Shown here: positions 1 to 5,859 of the stretch, piece after piece
Position numbering within the stretch: the stretch's first letter is position 1
Layout of the letters: every line of letters starts with the position of its first letter
Origin: JAKVKY01 sp964293585
GTDB taxonomy: Bacteria > Bacillota > Negativicutes > Acidaminococcales > Acidaminococcaceae
Reading direction: 5' to 3'
Length of the DNA stretch: 6,614 nt
NCBI GenBank assembly: GCA_964293585.1
Contig: CAXYYS010000090.1
Coordinates: 1-6,614 of the forward strand
The notes under the pieces: model-generated
Database searches by the model: none
The model's input: the letters and a program-made list of their open reading frames with translations, nothing else
What the model was told of the DNA's origin: nothing
Program-made: the position numbers and the translations under genes

Positions 1-911
1 AGCACGTGATGGCGGAGAGCCGGGAACTGGAAGTAGAGCTGCTGGCCCGGCATATTAAGGAAAGAGAGCAGCAGGCCGAGCCCATCCGGGTAGGGTACCA
101 AGGTGTCAGCGGTTCTTATGGTCATCAGGCGCTGGAAGAATATTTCGCCGGACGGTCCAAGGTAGAGATTAACTACGCTCATTTTGAAGAGGTAGCGGTG
201 GCGGTGCAGCAGGGCCAGATTAAATATGGCGTGCTGCCCATTGAGAATTCTTCCACCGGAGGCATTACCGAGGTTTACGACCTGGTACGCCGTTATGATT
301 GCCAGATTGTGGGCGAACATTGCCTGCGGGTGGAGCAAAATTTGCTGGCCTTGCCCGGAGCTAACCTGGAAGGATTGAAGATTGTATATTCTCATCCGCA
401 GGGTTTTGAACAATGCCGGGATTTCTTTAAACAACATCCCCATCTGACTTTTAAACCACTGCTAAACACTGCTCAGAGCGCCAAGATGGTGAGCGAAAGC
501 GGCGATAAGACCCTGGGGGCGGTGGCTTCCAGGCAGGCGGGTAAACTGTACGGCCTGCAGATCCTGGCGGAAGGCATTAATACCAATCTGGCCAACCATA
601 CCCGTTTCATCATTATCGGTAAAGAACCGGAACACCGCCCGGATGCGGATAAGATTACGCTGGTGCTGTCGGTGAAGCACGAGCCCGGTTCCCTGTATAA
701 GACCCTGGGTATTCTCTATAAATGCGGCCTGAACATGGTGAACCTGGAAAGCCGTCCCATTGAAGGCAAGTCCTGGGAATATTTCTTTCATATCGACCTG
801 ACCGGCAACCTGGGTGATCCCAGTGTGCAGGAAGCTTTGACCAAGCTGGAAGGGCAGTGCTCGTACTGCAAGGTGCTGGGTAACTACGTGGCGGAGAATA
901 AGAGGAACTGA
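1..911 (+). CDS. pheA: Chorismate mutase-prephenate dehydratase (P-protein), 5' partial
   Basis: Converts prephenate to phenylpyruvate in phenylalanine synthesis. The reading frame is open to the left edge (codons from base 3). The first residues, VMAESRELE after a His codon, match the end of the last helix of an AroQ-type chorismate mutase (family pattern IMxxSRxLQ), so this is most likely the C-terminal part of a bifunctional protein. Counting the GTG at 6 as residue 1, the prephenate dehydratase domain starts at RVGYQGVSGSYG (28-39). It continues with YGVLPIENSSTGG (74-86) and the catalytic NHTRF motif (197-201, Thr199). A regulatory ACT domain follows, with PGSLYK and the phenylalanine-binding ESRP motif (248-251). 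The stop lies 3 nt before the aroE ATG, so translation is probably coupled. No binding site is visible for the GTG/ATG at 6/9, which supports truncation. The dehydratase call is firm; the mutase fusion is inferred from about ten residues. Confidence 0.93.
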   Translation, partial: HVMAESRELEVELLARHIKEREQQAEPIRVGYQGVSGSYGHQALEEYFAGRSKVEINYAHFEEVAVAVQQGQIKYGVLPIENSSTGGITEVYDLVRRYDCQIVGEHCLRVEQNLLALPGANLEGLKIVYSHPQGFEQCRDFFKQHPHLTFKPLLNTAQSAKMVSESGDKTLGAVASRQAGKLYGLQILAEGINTNLANHTRFIIIGKEPEHRPDADKITLVLSVKHEPGSLYKTLGILYKCGLNMVNLESRPIEGKSWEYFFHIDLTGNLGDPSVQEALTKLEGQCSYCKVLGNYVAENKRN

Positions 912-914
912 ACT

Positions 915-1808
915 ATGACCATGAAATTTGGTTTACTGGGCGCGAAGCTGGGACATAGTCTGTCGCCCCAGATTCATACCGAACTTTATAAAATTTTACA
1001 ACTGGATGCAGCCTACGGTTTGATTGAGGTGCCGGCAGAGCAGCTGGCAGCCAAGGTTGCGTCACTGCGGCAGGACTATACGGGGTTGAATGTGACGATT
1101 CCTCATAAGGTGGCGGTCATGCAGTATCTGGACAGTATCAGTCCGGAAGCTAAGGCTATCGGAGCGGTGAATACTATCCACATTAAGGATGGTAAAGCTG
1201 CCGGCCATAACACGGATTATTTCGGCTTTAGCCGGCTGCTTACCCGTAACGGGCTGGATCCTGCCGGTAAAACGGTGGTAGTCTTGGGGACGGGTGGAGC
1301 TTCCCGGGCGGTGCTGCAATGTTTATCTGACCGGGGCGCGCATCATATTATTCTTATCACCCGGGATGTTACTCAGGCTCCGGCGGATTTGCGGGCTAAG
1401 TTTGCCGGTTCTCTGGCGCCCAAGGTACATGCCTATGCTGAAAAATTGCACACGGATGGCAACCGCAGCGGCAAGCTGGTACTGAAATCCATGTGTACCT
1501 ACCAGGAACTGCCTCATTTGCAGGCAGATTTGCTGGTGAACTGCACGCCGGTGGGCATGGCTCCTAAGACCGGTGTCAGCCCTGTATCCGCTGCCGTGAT
1601 TGCAAACTGCGGCGCCGTGGTGGACGTGATTTATAATCCGGCGGAAACAGAACTGCTGCGTCTGGCTAAACTGCAGGGTAAACCAGCCGTAAACGGGTTA
1701 TACATGCTGGTGGCTCAGGCGGTGGCAGCTGAGGAAATCTGGCTGGAACGCCGGTTAGATGAGAAATTGATTGATAAACTGTTGGCCCAGGTGGCACAAC
1801 TTTTATAA
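915..1808 (+). CDS. aroE: Shikimate dehydrogenase (NADP+)
   Basis: Reduces 3-dehydroshikimate to shikimate with NADPH in the cytosol. The 297-residue product has the substrate-site motifs GHSLSP near the N-terminus and NVTIPHK (59-65), with catalytic Lys65. AIGAVNTI and GHNTDYFGF follow, giving catalytic Asp101. The dinucleotide-binding loop is GTGGASRA (125-132), then ITRD (148-151), where Arg150 sits at the usual NADP-phosphate position. VNCTPVGM (208-215) and the C-terminal GLYMLVAQA are also present. The stretch between Arg150 and Asn209 is about 20 residues longer than I recall for E. coli AroE, explaining the slightly long protein. The ATG at 915 is preferred over the one at 921 because GAGG (902-905) is 9 nt upstream of it. 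It is the second gene of the aro unit; an 81-nt gap separates it from aroK. Confidence 0.95.
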   Translation: MTMKFGLLGAKLGHSLSPQIHTELYKILQLDAAYGLIEVPAEQLAAKVASLRQDYTGLNVTIPHKVAVMQYLDSISPEAKAIGAVNTIHIKDGKAAGHNTDYFGFSRLLTRNGLDPAGKTVVVLGTGGASRAVLQCLSDRGAHHIILITRDVTQAPADLRAKFAGSLAPKVHAYAEKLHTDGNRSGKLVLKSMCTYQELPHLQADLLVNCTPVGMAPKTGVSPVSAAVIANCGAVVDVIYNPAETELLRLAKLQGKPAVNGLYMLVAQAVAAEEIWLERRLDEKLIDKLLAQVAQLL

Positions 1809-1889
1809 AGTGTGGTAAAATAAAGACAGAATGTAGAAAAAATTTCTGCAACAGCTTAGTAAAATTCCTGCAAGAGAAAGGACAACGTC
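1809..1889 (+). other. aroE-aroK intergenic gap with weak stem-loop
   Basis: This 81-nt AT-rich gap is the longest inside the aro unit. It holds a weak inverted repeat at 1833-1851 (TGTAGAAA, 3-nt loop, TTTCTGCA, one G-T pair) with no T tract, so it is not a terminator. A TAAAAT at 1816-1821 resembles a -10 box but has no acceptable -35. The aroK binding site AAAGGA (1877-1882) stands 7 nt before its ATG. No coding potential is visible. Confidence 0.3.
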
Positions 1890-2393
1890 ATGAAGAACAT
1901 CGTGCTCATCGGGATGCCCGGCAGTGGTAAGACCACCTTCGGCCGTTATCTGGCCGAGATGCTCCGGCGGGATTTTATTGATGCGGATCCGGAAATTGAA
2001 AAAGATGCGGGCCGTAGTATTCCGGAACTCTTTGAAGATGGGGAAGATGTGTTCCGGGAAGCGGAAAGTGCTACGGTTTTGCGCCTGGCAGCTTTGCAGG
2101 GCAAGGTTCTGGCCATGGGCGGCGGCGTGGTCCTGCGCCCAGAAAATATTACCAGGTTGCACCGCACCGGCATGATTATTTTTCTGGACCGGGCGCCGGC
2201 GGACATCATTAAGGATGTGGATACGACTACCAGACCGCTATTGACAGCGGGCAGGGAACGTATTTTTAACCTGTACGCACAGCGGCAGCAGCTGTACCTG
2301 GCTGCGGCCGATTGCGTGGTACCTAACCGGGGCCCGGTGAAAGAAGTGCTTAAACAATTATTCCAGGCTGTGAAAGATTTAAACCTGGCTTAG
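1890..2393 (+). CDS. aroK: Shikimate kinase
   Basis: Phosphorylates shikimate at the 3-hydroxyl using ATP, the step after AroE. The 167 residues are the usual length for a stand-alone kinase. The Walker A loop is GMPGSGKTT (8-16). DAD (31-33) is the Mg/shikimate-binding DxD. FRE (55-57) supplies the shikimate-binding Arg56. GGG (77-79) is the Walker B-like glycine triplet, and TRPLL (114-118) is the lid with Arg115. The YAQRQQLY segment near the C-terminus matches the family's adenine-side helix. All expected catalytic positions are present. The start is supported by AAAGGA at 1877-1882, spaced 7 nt. The TAG stop overlaps the first base of the aroQ ribosome binding site, so the two genes are probably co-translated. 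aroK and aroL are paralogues that cannot be told apart here; aroK is the conservative name. Confidence 0.95.
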   Translation: MKNIVLIGMPGSGKTTFGRYLAEMLRRDFIDADPEIEKDAGRSIPELFEDGEDVFREAESATVLRLAALQGKVLAMGGGVVLRPENITRLHRTGMIIFLDRAPADIIKDVDTTTRPLLTAGRERIFNLYAQRQQLYLAAADCVVPNRGPVKEVLKQLFQAVKDLNLA

Positions 2394-2398
2394 GGAGG
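2393..2398 (+). promoter_or_regulatory. aroQ ribosome binding site overlapping the aroK stop
   Basis: GGGAGG shares its first G with the aroK TAG codon and lies 7 nt from the aroQ ATG. Ribosomes terminating on aroK would sit directly over it, which suggests coupled translation. Confidence 0.75.
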
Positions 2399-2405
2399 CG
2401 GCGTC

Positions 2406-2840
2406 ATGACGATGAAAAAATTTCTGGTGCTTAACGGTCCTAATATCAATATGCTGGGCATCCGGGAACCGGGTGTATACGGAACCGGCAGCTATCAGGA
2501 CTTGTGTGCCTTAGTTGAGAAAACAGCCCGGGAATTAAAAGTGAAAGTGACAGTGAAACAGAGCAACAGCGAAGGTGAGCTGGTTACCTGGATTCAACAG
2601 GCCTATGGCAAGTACGACGGCATCGTGATTAATCCGGCGGCGTATACTCATTACAGCATCGCACTTTTAGATGCGCTCAAGGCGGTGAAACTGCCGGCTA
2701 TCGAAGTCCATATCAGTAACGTACATCAAAGAGAGGAGTTCCGGCATCACAGTGTGACGGCACCGGCTTGCACAGGCCAGATTGTGGGATTAGGTCTGAC
2801 GGGCTATGCGCTGGCACTCAGGTATTTAGCAGCTAGGTAA
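2406..2840 (+). CDS. aroQ: Type II 3-dehydroquinate dehydratase
   Basis: Dehydrates 3-dehydroquinate to 3-dehydroshikimate, the substrate of AroE, through an enolate mechanism; family members are dodecamers. At 144 residues it is normal length for type II. It begins with LNGPNINMLGIREPGVYG (9-26), containing the flexible lid and catalytic Tyr25. QSNSEGEL then forms the trimer-interface and active-site loop. INPAAYTHYSIALLDAL supplies the substrate-binding Asn, and EVHISNVHQREEFR carries the catalytic His and the lid Arg. The start at 2406 is fixed by GGGAGG (2393-2398), spaced 7 nt. The alternative in-frame ATG at 2412 is less well spaced. It lies 12 nt after aroK and 30 nt before the TPR gene. 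The name aroQ here means the dehydratase, not the chorismate mutase class of the same letter. Confidence 0.96.
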   Translation: MTMKKFLVLNGPNINMLGIREPGVYGTGSYQDLCALVEKTARELKVKVTVKQSNSEGELVTWIQQAYGKYDGIVINPAAYTHYSIALLDALKAVKLPAIEVHISNVHQREEFRHHSVTAPACTGQIVGLGLTGYALALRYLAAR

Positions 2841-2870
2841 AACAGTACTGGCTAATAAGGAGGCAAGACT

Positions 2871-3656
2871 ATGTACAAACAACTGCGGCTTTTCTTACTG
2901 GCATTATGTGTAGGGTTGGTATGTGCGGGAAGCGTCTTCGCCATGCCTGCGGATCACCAGACCGTTCCTTCTAAGACCCCGGCGGAAAGAATTGCCGGAG
3001 TGACGCAAAGAATTGAGCAGCAGCCGGAAAATGCCAGTCTCTATTCTCTGCGCAGTTACTACTACCGGGATGCCAAGGAAATGGATAAGGCCATAGCCGA
3101 TATCAGTAAGGCCATTGCTTTACAGCCGGATCGGGATTATTTTTACGGAACCCGGGCCGGGTATTATCGCTCCGTGGGTAAGACGGACCTGGCCCTGGCG
3201 GATTATAGTAAGCAGATTGCGCTAAAGCCTAACCAGACCTGGAACTATTTGAACCGTGGCAATTATTACAAACAACTGCAGAACTATCCGGCGGCCCTGG
3301 CAGATTACACTAAGGTTATTACCATGACGCCCCAGCAGACCAACGGGTATTTTTCACGGGCGGCAGTGTATCAGTTGCAGCACAAGTATGACCTGGCCCT
3401 GGCGGATTACGACGCTATCCTGGTGCAGAATCCCCAATCCACGTCCGCGGTGCTGAAACGGGCCGATATTTTTTATCAGCAGCACAAGTATCGCACTGCC
3501 ATGCTGGAATGTGACCGCGCTTTACAGATGAGCAAAGGCAAGAACAAGCAAGCCCTGGAACTTAAGAGCGCTATCTATCTGGCTCAGGGAGAAACAGCAA
3601 AAGCTGCGGCTGAGCTGGATAAAGCTCTGGCTCAATATCGTGAACAGACCTATTAA
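2871..3656 (+). CDS. Secreted tetratricopeptide-repeat protein
   Basis: The 261-residue protein begins with a signal peptide: basic MYKQLR, a hydrophobic core to about residue 20, and probable signal peptidase I cleavage after VFA (22-24). The rest is a short linker and six TPRs in exact 34-residue register: about 54-87, 88-121, 122-155, 156-189, 190-223 and 224-257. They carry typical TPR positions such as LADY, KAIALQP and ALAQY. TPR arrays are protein-binding scaffolds; no catalytic domain is present and the partner cannot be named. It is probably periplasmic or cell-envelope in a diderm, or exported and surface-located in a monoderm. AAGGAGG (2857-2863), spaced 7 nt, fixes the start. It is the last gene of the aro unit, 30 nt behind aroQ; I see no functional link to aromatic synthesis. 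C18 is not in a good lipobox, so a lipoprotein is unlikely. Confidence 0.88.
   Translation: MYKQLRLFLLALCVGLVCAGSVFAMPADHQTVPSKTPAERIAGVTQRIEQQPENASLYSLRSYYYRDAKEMDKAIADISKAIALQPDRDYFYGTRAGYYRSVGKTDLALADYSKQIALKPNQTWNYLNRGNYYKQLQNYPAALADYTKVITMTPQQTNGYFSRAAVYQLQHKYDLALADYDAILVQNPQSTSAVLKRADIFYQQHKYRTAMLECDRALQMSKGKNKQALELKSAIYLAQGETAKAAAELDKALAQYREQTY
3186..3409 (+). repeat. Two identical 20-bp copies within the TPR array
   Basis: The same 20 bases, encoding most of DLALADY, occur at 3186-3205 and 3390-3409. They are exactly 204 bp apart, or two 34-codon units. A diverged third version lies midway at about 3288-3307. This fits TPR growth by internal duplication. Confidence 0.8.
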
Positions 3657-3714
3657 TATTTCTGCGTTTGCCGCGGAAGCCTGCGAAAAAGTTTAAACAG
3701 TAGCTGGAAGTTTA

Positions 3715-3767
3715 GTAAAAAAAGCCCGGGAGTTTACCTTGACGGTAAGCTTCCGGGCTTAGTTTTT
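3715..3767. terminator. Bidirectional intrinsic terminator between the aro/TPR unit and thiC
   Basis: A 17-bp stem (3722-3738 with 3744-3760, two G-U pairs, 5-nt loop) is flanked by seven A's (3717-3723) on the left and five T's (3763-3767) on the right. Read on either strand it gives a stable hairpin followed by a U tract. On the plus strand it lies about 65 nt after the TPR stop. On the minus strand it begins at the thiC stop codon, whose bases (3766-3768) overlap the plus-strand T tract. Confidence 0.92.
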
Positions 3768-5067
3768 AATCCTGCAGGGTAATGTCTTCACCGGCCAGGA
3801 TGCGTTTCATATTGCGGGCAGGACACATCTTGCCGCACATAGTACAGGTGCCTTCACATTCAGGTTTACTGGAATCGTAATAGGCCTGGGCTTTTACCGG
3901 GTCGATGGCTAGTTTGATCATCTCCGGGAAGTTCACATCCACCCTGGCCTTGCTCATGGCATCGTCCCATTCCTGGGCATGGGGGATACCTTTAGCTAAA
4001 TCCGCAGCGTGAGCGGCAATTTTGGTGGCGATAATACCTTCCTTCACGTCATTCACATCGGGCAGCCGCAGATGCTCGGCCGGAGTAACATAGCATAAGA
4101 AGTCGGCGCCGCAGCTGGCGGCAATGGCGCCGCCGATGGCGCTGGTAATATGGTCATAACCGGGAGCGATATCGGTGACCAGCGGCCCTAAGACATAGAA
4201 GGGCGCATTGTGACATAGACGCTTTTCAATTTTCATATTGGCGGCAATCTCATTTAGAACCATGTGGCCGGGACCTTCAATCATGACCTGGACATTGCGT
4301 TCCCAGGCACGTTTGGTCAGTTCGCCCAGGGTAATCAATTCCTCAATCTGGGCCGCATCCGTGGCATCATGGGTACAGCCGGGACGGCAGGCGTCGCCCA
4401 GGCTTAAGGTCACATCGTACTTGGCACAGATGTCCAGGAGCCGGTCGTAGTATTCATAAAACGGATTTTCTTTCTTATTCATCTCCATCCAGGCAAAGAG
4501 CAGGGAACCGCCCCGGGATACCACGTTGGTCAGCCGGGGATTTTTCTTGATGCGGGTGGCAGTTTTCTGGTTCATACCGCAGTGGATGGTCATAAAATCT
4601 ACACCGTCCCGGGCATGTTGTTCCACAACCGCAAAAAATTCATCCACGGTAATATCTTTTAAATCTTTATCCAGCATACCCACGGCATCGTACATGGGCA
4701 CGGTGCCAATCATAGCGGTAGACATTTTGACCAGCTGGCGCCTAAAATCGCTGGTCTTGCCAAAACAACTCAAATCCATGATGGCTTCGGCCTTCATGTG
4801 GATAGCGCTGCGGACTTTTTCCAGTTCTTCCTCATAATTGTTGTGATCCTTGGAAACTCCCAGGTTAACATTAATCTTGGTACGGCAGTTTTTGCCTACG
4901 CCTTCGGGAACCAGACTGGTGTGGTTCTTATTGGCAGGGATGACAATCTCGCCTGCAGCTACTAATTGGCGCAGGGTTTCCACCGGCATAAATTCCTTGG
5001 CAGCGACCAGCTGCATCTCTTTGGTGACGATACCTTGTTTAGCGGCATCCATCTGTGTGGTGTACAT
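3766..5067 (-). CDS. thiC: Phosphomethylpyrimidine synthase (HMP-P synthase)
   Basis: Rearranges 5-aminoimidazole ribotide to hydroxymethylpyrimidine phosphate for thiamine synthesis, as a non-canonical radical SAM enzyme. At 433 residues it is the short form, lacking the long N-terminal region of proteobacterial ThiC. Visible family blocks are NKNHTSLVPEGVGKNCRTKINVN (46-68), TIHCGMN (160-166), VSRGGS (183-188), GDACRPGCTHDATD (224-237), IEGPGH (263-268) and YVTPAEHLRLPDV (326-338). His268 and His332 fit the metal ligands of the family. The iron-sulfur motif near the C-terminus is C408-x2-C411-x3-C415, with an extra Cys404 just before it. The start is supported by GGGAGG at 5074-5079, 6 nt upstream. 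It is a single-gene unit with its own promoter, TPP riboswitch and terminator; no other thi gene is in the window. Confidence 0.97.
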   Translation of the reverse strand: MYTTQMDAAKQGIVTKEMQLVAAKEFMPVETLRQLVAAGEIVIPANKNHTSLVPEGVGKNCRTKINVNLGVSKDHNNYEEELEKVRSAIHMKAEAIMDLSCFGKTSDFRRQLVKMSTAMIGTVPMYDAVGMLDKDLKDITVDEFFAVVEQHARDGVDFMTIHCGMNQKTATRIKKNPRLTNVVSRGGSLLFAWMEMNKKENPFYEYYDRLLDICAKYDVTLSLGDACRPGCTHDATDAAQIEELITLGELTKRAWERNVQVMIEGPGHMVLNEIAANMKIEKRLCHNAPFYVLGPLVTDIAPGYDHITSAIGGAIAASCGADFLCYVTPAEHLRLPDVNDVKEGIIATKIAAHAADLAKGIPHAQEWDDAMSKARVDVNFPEMIKLAIDPVKAQAYYDSSKPECEGTCTMCGKMCPARNMKRILAGEDITLQD

Positions 5068-5073
5068 TTTTTA

Positions 5074-5079
5074 CCTCCC
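5074..5079 (-). promoter_or_regulatory. thiC ribosome binding site
   Basis: GGGAGG on the minus strand, 6 nt before the ATG and only 3 nt beyond the U tract of the riboswitch terminator. It is outside the hairpin stem, so control looks transcriptional rather than by masking this site. Confidence 0.85.
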
Positions 5080-5082
5080 ATT

Positions 5083-5110
5083 AAAAAAGCCCGCCTGCGC
5101 AGGTGGGCTT
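5083..5110 (-). terminator. Riboswitch-controlled terminator before thiC
   Basis: Minus-strand hairpin with a 10-bp GC-rich stem (5101-5110 pairing with 5087-5096, one G-U, loop GCGC). It is followed by a run of six U's at 5083-5088, of which the first two could also close the stem. It lies between the TPP aptamer and the thiC ribosome binding site, as expected for thiamine-pyrophosphate-induced premature termination. Confidence 0.92.
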
Positions 5111-5123
5111 AAAGTGTTATAGC

Positions 5124-5203
5124 AGCTTTCCTACGGTAGCATTATCTACATCAGGTGTAAGGGACAAACCGAAGTTTTCTCAGCCATGACAGCGCCCCTA
5201 GCT
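5124..5203 (-). ncRNA. TPP riboswitch aptamer (THI box)
   Basis: Read on the minus strand, this 80-nt segment carries the conserved THI-element blocks in order. They are GGGGCGCU after a short AGCU arm, GGCUGAGA (CUGAGA at 5178-5183), CCCUUACACCUGAU (ACCUGAU-type box at 5150-5156), then GAUAAUGC (5139-5146) and CCGUAGGAAAG. A variable arm AAACUUCGGUUU (AAAC, UUCG loop, GUUU) fits P3a. The final box has one G fewer than the common GUAGGGAA. The aptamer binds thiamine pyrophosphate. Its position behind a promoter and ahead of a terminator and thiC gives feedback repression of HMP synthesis. Confidence 0.97.
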
Positions 5204-5224
5204 TTCTTATGTATTTGTAGTTCT

Positions 5225-5253
5225 ATTATAAACTATCCGGAGTAAAGTTACAA
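5225..5253 (-). promoter_or_regulatory. thiC promoter
   Basis: Minus-strand TTGTAA (5248-5253), 17-bp spacer, perfect TATAAT (5225-5230). Transcription would start near 5218, about 15 nt before the aptamer, giving a leader of about 150 nt. Confidence 0.88.
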
Positions 5254-5280
5254 CTTGCCCTGAGACCGGTGTGTGGGCAT

Positions 5281-5318
5281 AAAAAAATCCGGAGCAGTAT
5301 GTTACTGCTTCCGGATTT
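5281..5318 (-). terminator. Terminator of the mini-ORF/cupin unit
   Basis: The inverted repeat 5285-5318 has arms of 15 and 16 nt with a single bulged base and a 3-nt loop. On the minus strand it is followed by a U run (5281-5287). It lies about 105 nt beyond the stop of the cupin at 5423-5839 and upstream of the thiC promoter, insulating the two units. The plus-strand side lacks a comparable T tract. Confidence 0.88.
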
Positions 5319-5422
5319 AAAGTTGTTTCAGACCTCGGGCTGCCGGTCTGGCAGAAGTGTCAAGTTTAGCAGTTTAAAAATGGTGTCAGTCCCGGTTCCT
5401 GTAGGAGTGAAAACAAAGGATG
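5319..5422 (-). other. Structured 3' untranslated stretch of the cupin unit
   Basis: About 100 nt between the cupin stop and its terminator, with no convincing ORF. It contains two overlapping inverted repeats that cannot form together: CAGACC (5329-5334) with GGTCTG (5345-5350), and CTGCC (5340-5344) with GGCAG (5350-5354). Significance is unknown. Confidence 0.35.
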
Positions 5423-5839
5423 TCAGTGTGAGGGAAGCTTAGCGTATTCCTCATCCGTTACCGGTTCCAGCCATTCATTGGTGGCGCCTTTCTGGGGCAC
5501 GGACAGGGCCAGATGGGCAAAAGCTTCGCCGGCTACGGCGCCATGCCAGTGTTTAACTTCCGGGGCAATGTACACGAAGTCGCCGGGAGCCAGATGACGG
5601 GCAGGTTTACCCCATTCCTGGTACCAGCCGTGACCGCCCACGCAGATTAGCATCTGACCTGCCACATGGTGGGTATGCCAGTTATTGCGGCAGCCGGGCT
5701 CAAAGGTGACGTTACAGATAACGCATTCTTTATCATTCAGCAGGCCCAGATAGCTCTTACCGATAAAATATTTAGCATAAGCGGTATTTTCCTCGCCTAA
5801 AGGGAATATGGATGTTTTAGCTAATTCTTCTTTGTTCAT
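5423..5839 (-). CDS. Cupin of the CMD-associated / (R)-mandelonitrile-lyase-like type
   Basis: A 138-residue single-domain metal cupin. The core has VTFEPGCRNNWHTHHVAGQ (44-62), with likely metal ligands His55, His57 and Gln62. It continues with GWYQEWGKPARHLAPGD (71-87) and VKHWHGA (95-101), with His97 as the fourth ligand. It ends with a W-x-x-x-VTDEEY tail. This pattern matches the cupins found alone or beside carboxymuconolactone decarboxylase-like proteins, which include the Mn-dependent hydroxynitrile lyase of Granulicella (recalled). The spacing His57-x4-Gln62 is one residue longer than I remember for that enzyme. Substrate is unknown; the relatives do not settle it. The frame is open to an ATG at 5893, but the ATG at 5839 has AGGAGG 8 nt upstream and the extra 18 residues overlap the mini-ORF, so the shorter start is chosen. 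It is second in a MerR-type-promoter unit, 20 nt after the mini-ORF. Confidence 0.87.
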   Translation of the reverse strand: MNKEELAKTSIFPLGEENTAYAKYFIGKSYLGLLNDKECVICNVTFEPGCRNNWHTHHVAGQMLICVGGHGWYQEWGKPARHLAPGDFVYIAPEVKHWHGAVAGEAFAHLALSVPQKGATNEWLEPVTDEEYAKLPSH

Positions 5840-5847
5840 GCACAAAG

Positions 5848-5853
5848 CCTCCT
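5848..5853 (-). promoter_or_regulatory. Ribosome binding site fixing the cupin start at 5839
   Basis: Minus-strand AGGAGG, 8 nt before the ATG at 5837-5839. It lies between the mini-ORF stop and the cupin start and rules against the longer start at 5893. Confidence 0.85.
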
Positions 5854-5859
5854 CTAAAA

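Noticed and set aside
6..11. GTG/ATG at 6 and 9 as the true start of pheA
   Set aside because: No ribosome binding site can be assessed in 5 bases, the frame is open to the edge, and the residues fit a chorismate mutase C-terminus.
1792..1807. TGGCAC resembling a sigma-54 -24 element before aroK
   Set aside because: The matching -12 GC is missing (TTATA instead), and the sequence is the coding end of aroE.
1803..2162. 119-codon minus-strand frame across aroK
   Set aside because: Opposite-strand shadow of a well-supported kinase gene, without a ribosome binding site or recognisable domain.
2871..2930. TPR protein as a lipoprotein through Cys18
   Set aside because: The residue before Cys18 is Val in GLVC, not Gly, Ala or Ser, and a better signal peptidase I site follows at VFA.
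3186..3409. 20-bp direct repeat as a CRISPR or mobile-element trace
   Set aside because: The spacing is exactly two TPR units in frame, so it is explained by protein repeat duplication.
4238..5122. Plus-strand frames opposite thiC
   Set aside because: They mirror thiC codons and run through the riboswitch terminator; no domain or start signal.
5260..5265. Plus-strand CTGAGA as a second THI box
   Set aside because: None of the other TPP aptamer blocks follow on that strand.
5358..5363. Minus-strand TTGACA in the cupin 3' region as a promoter
   Set aside because: The position 17 bp downstream reads GCCCGA, with no -10 similarity.
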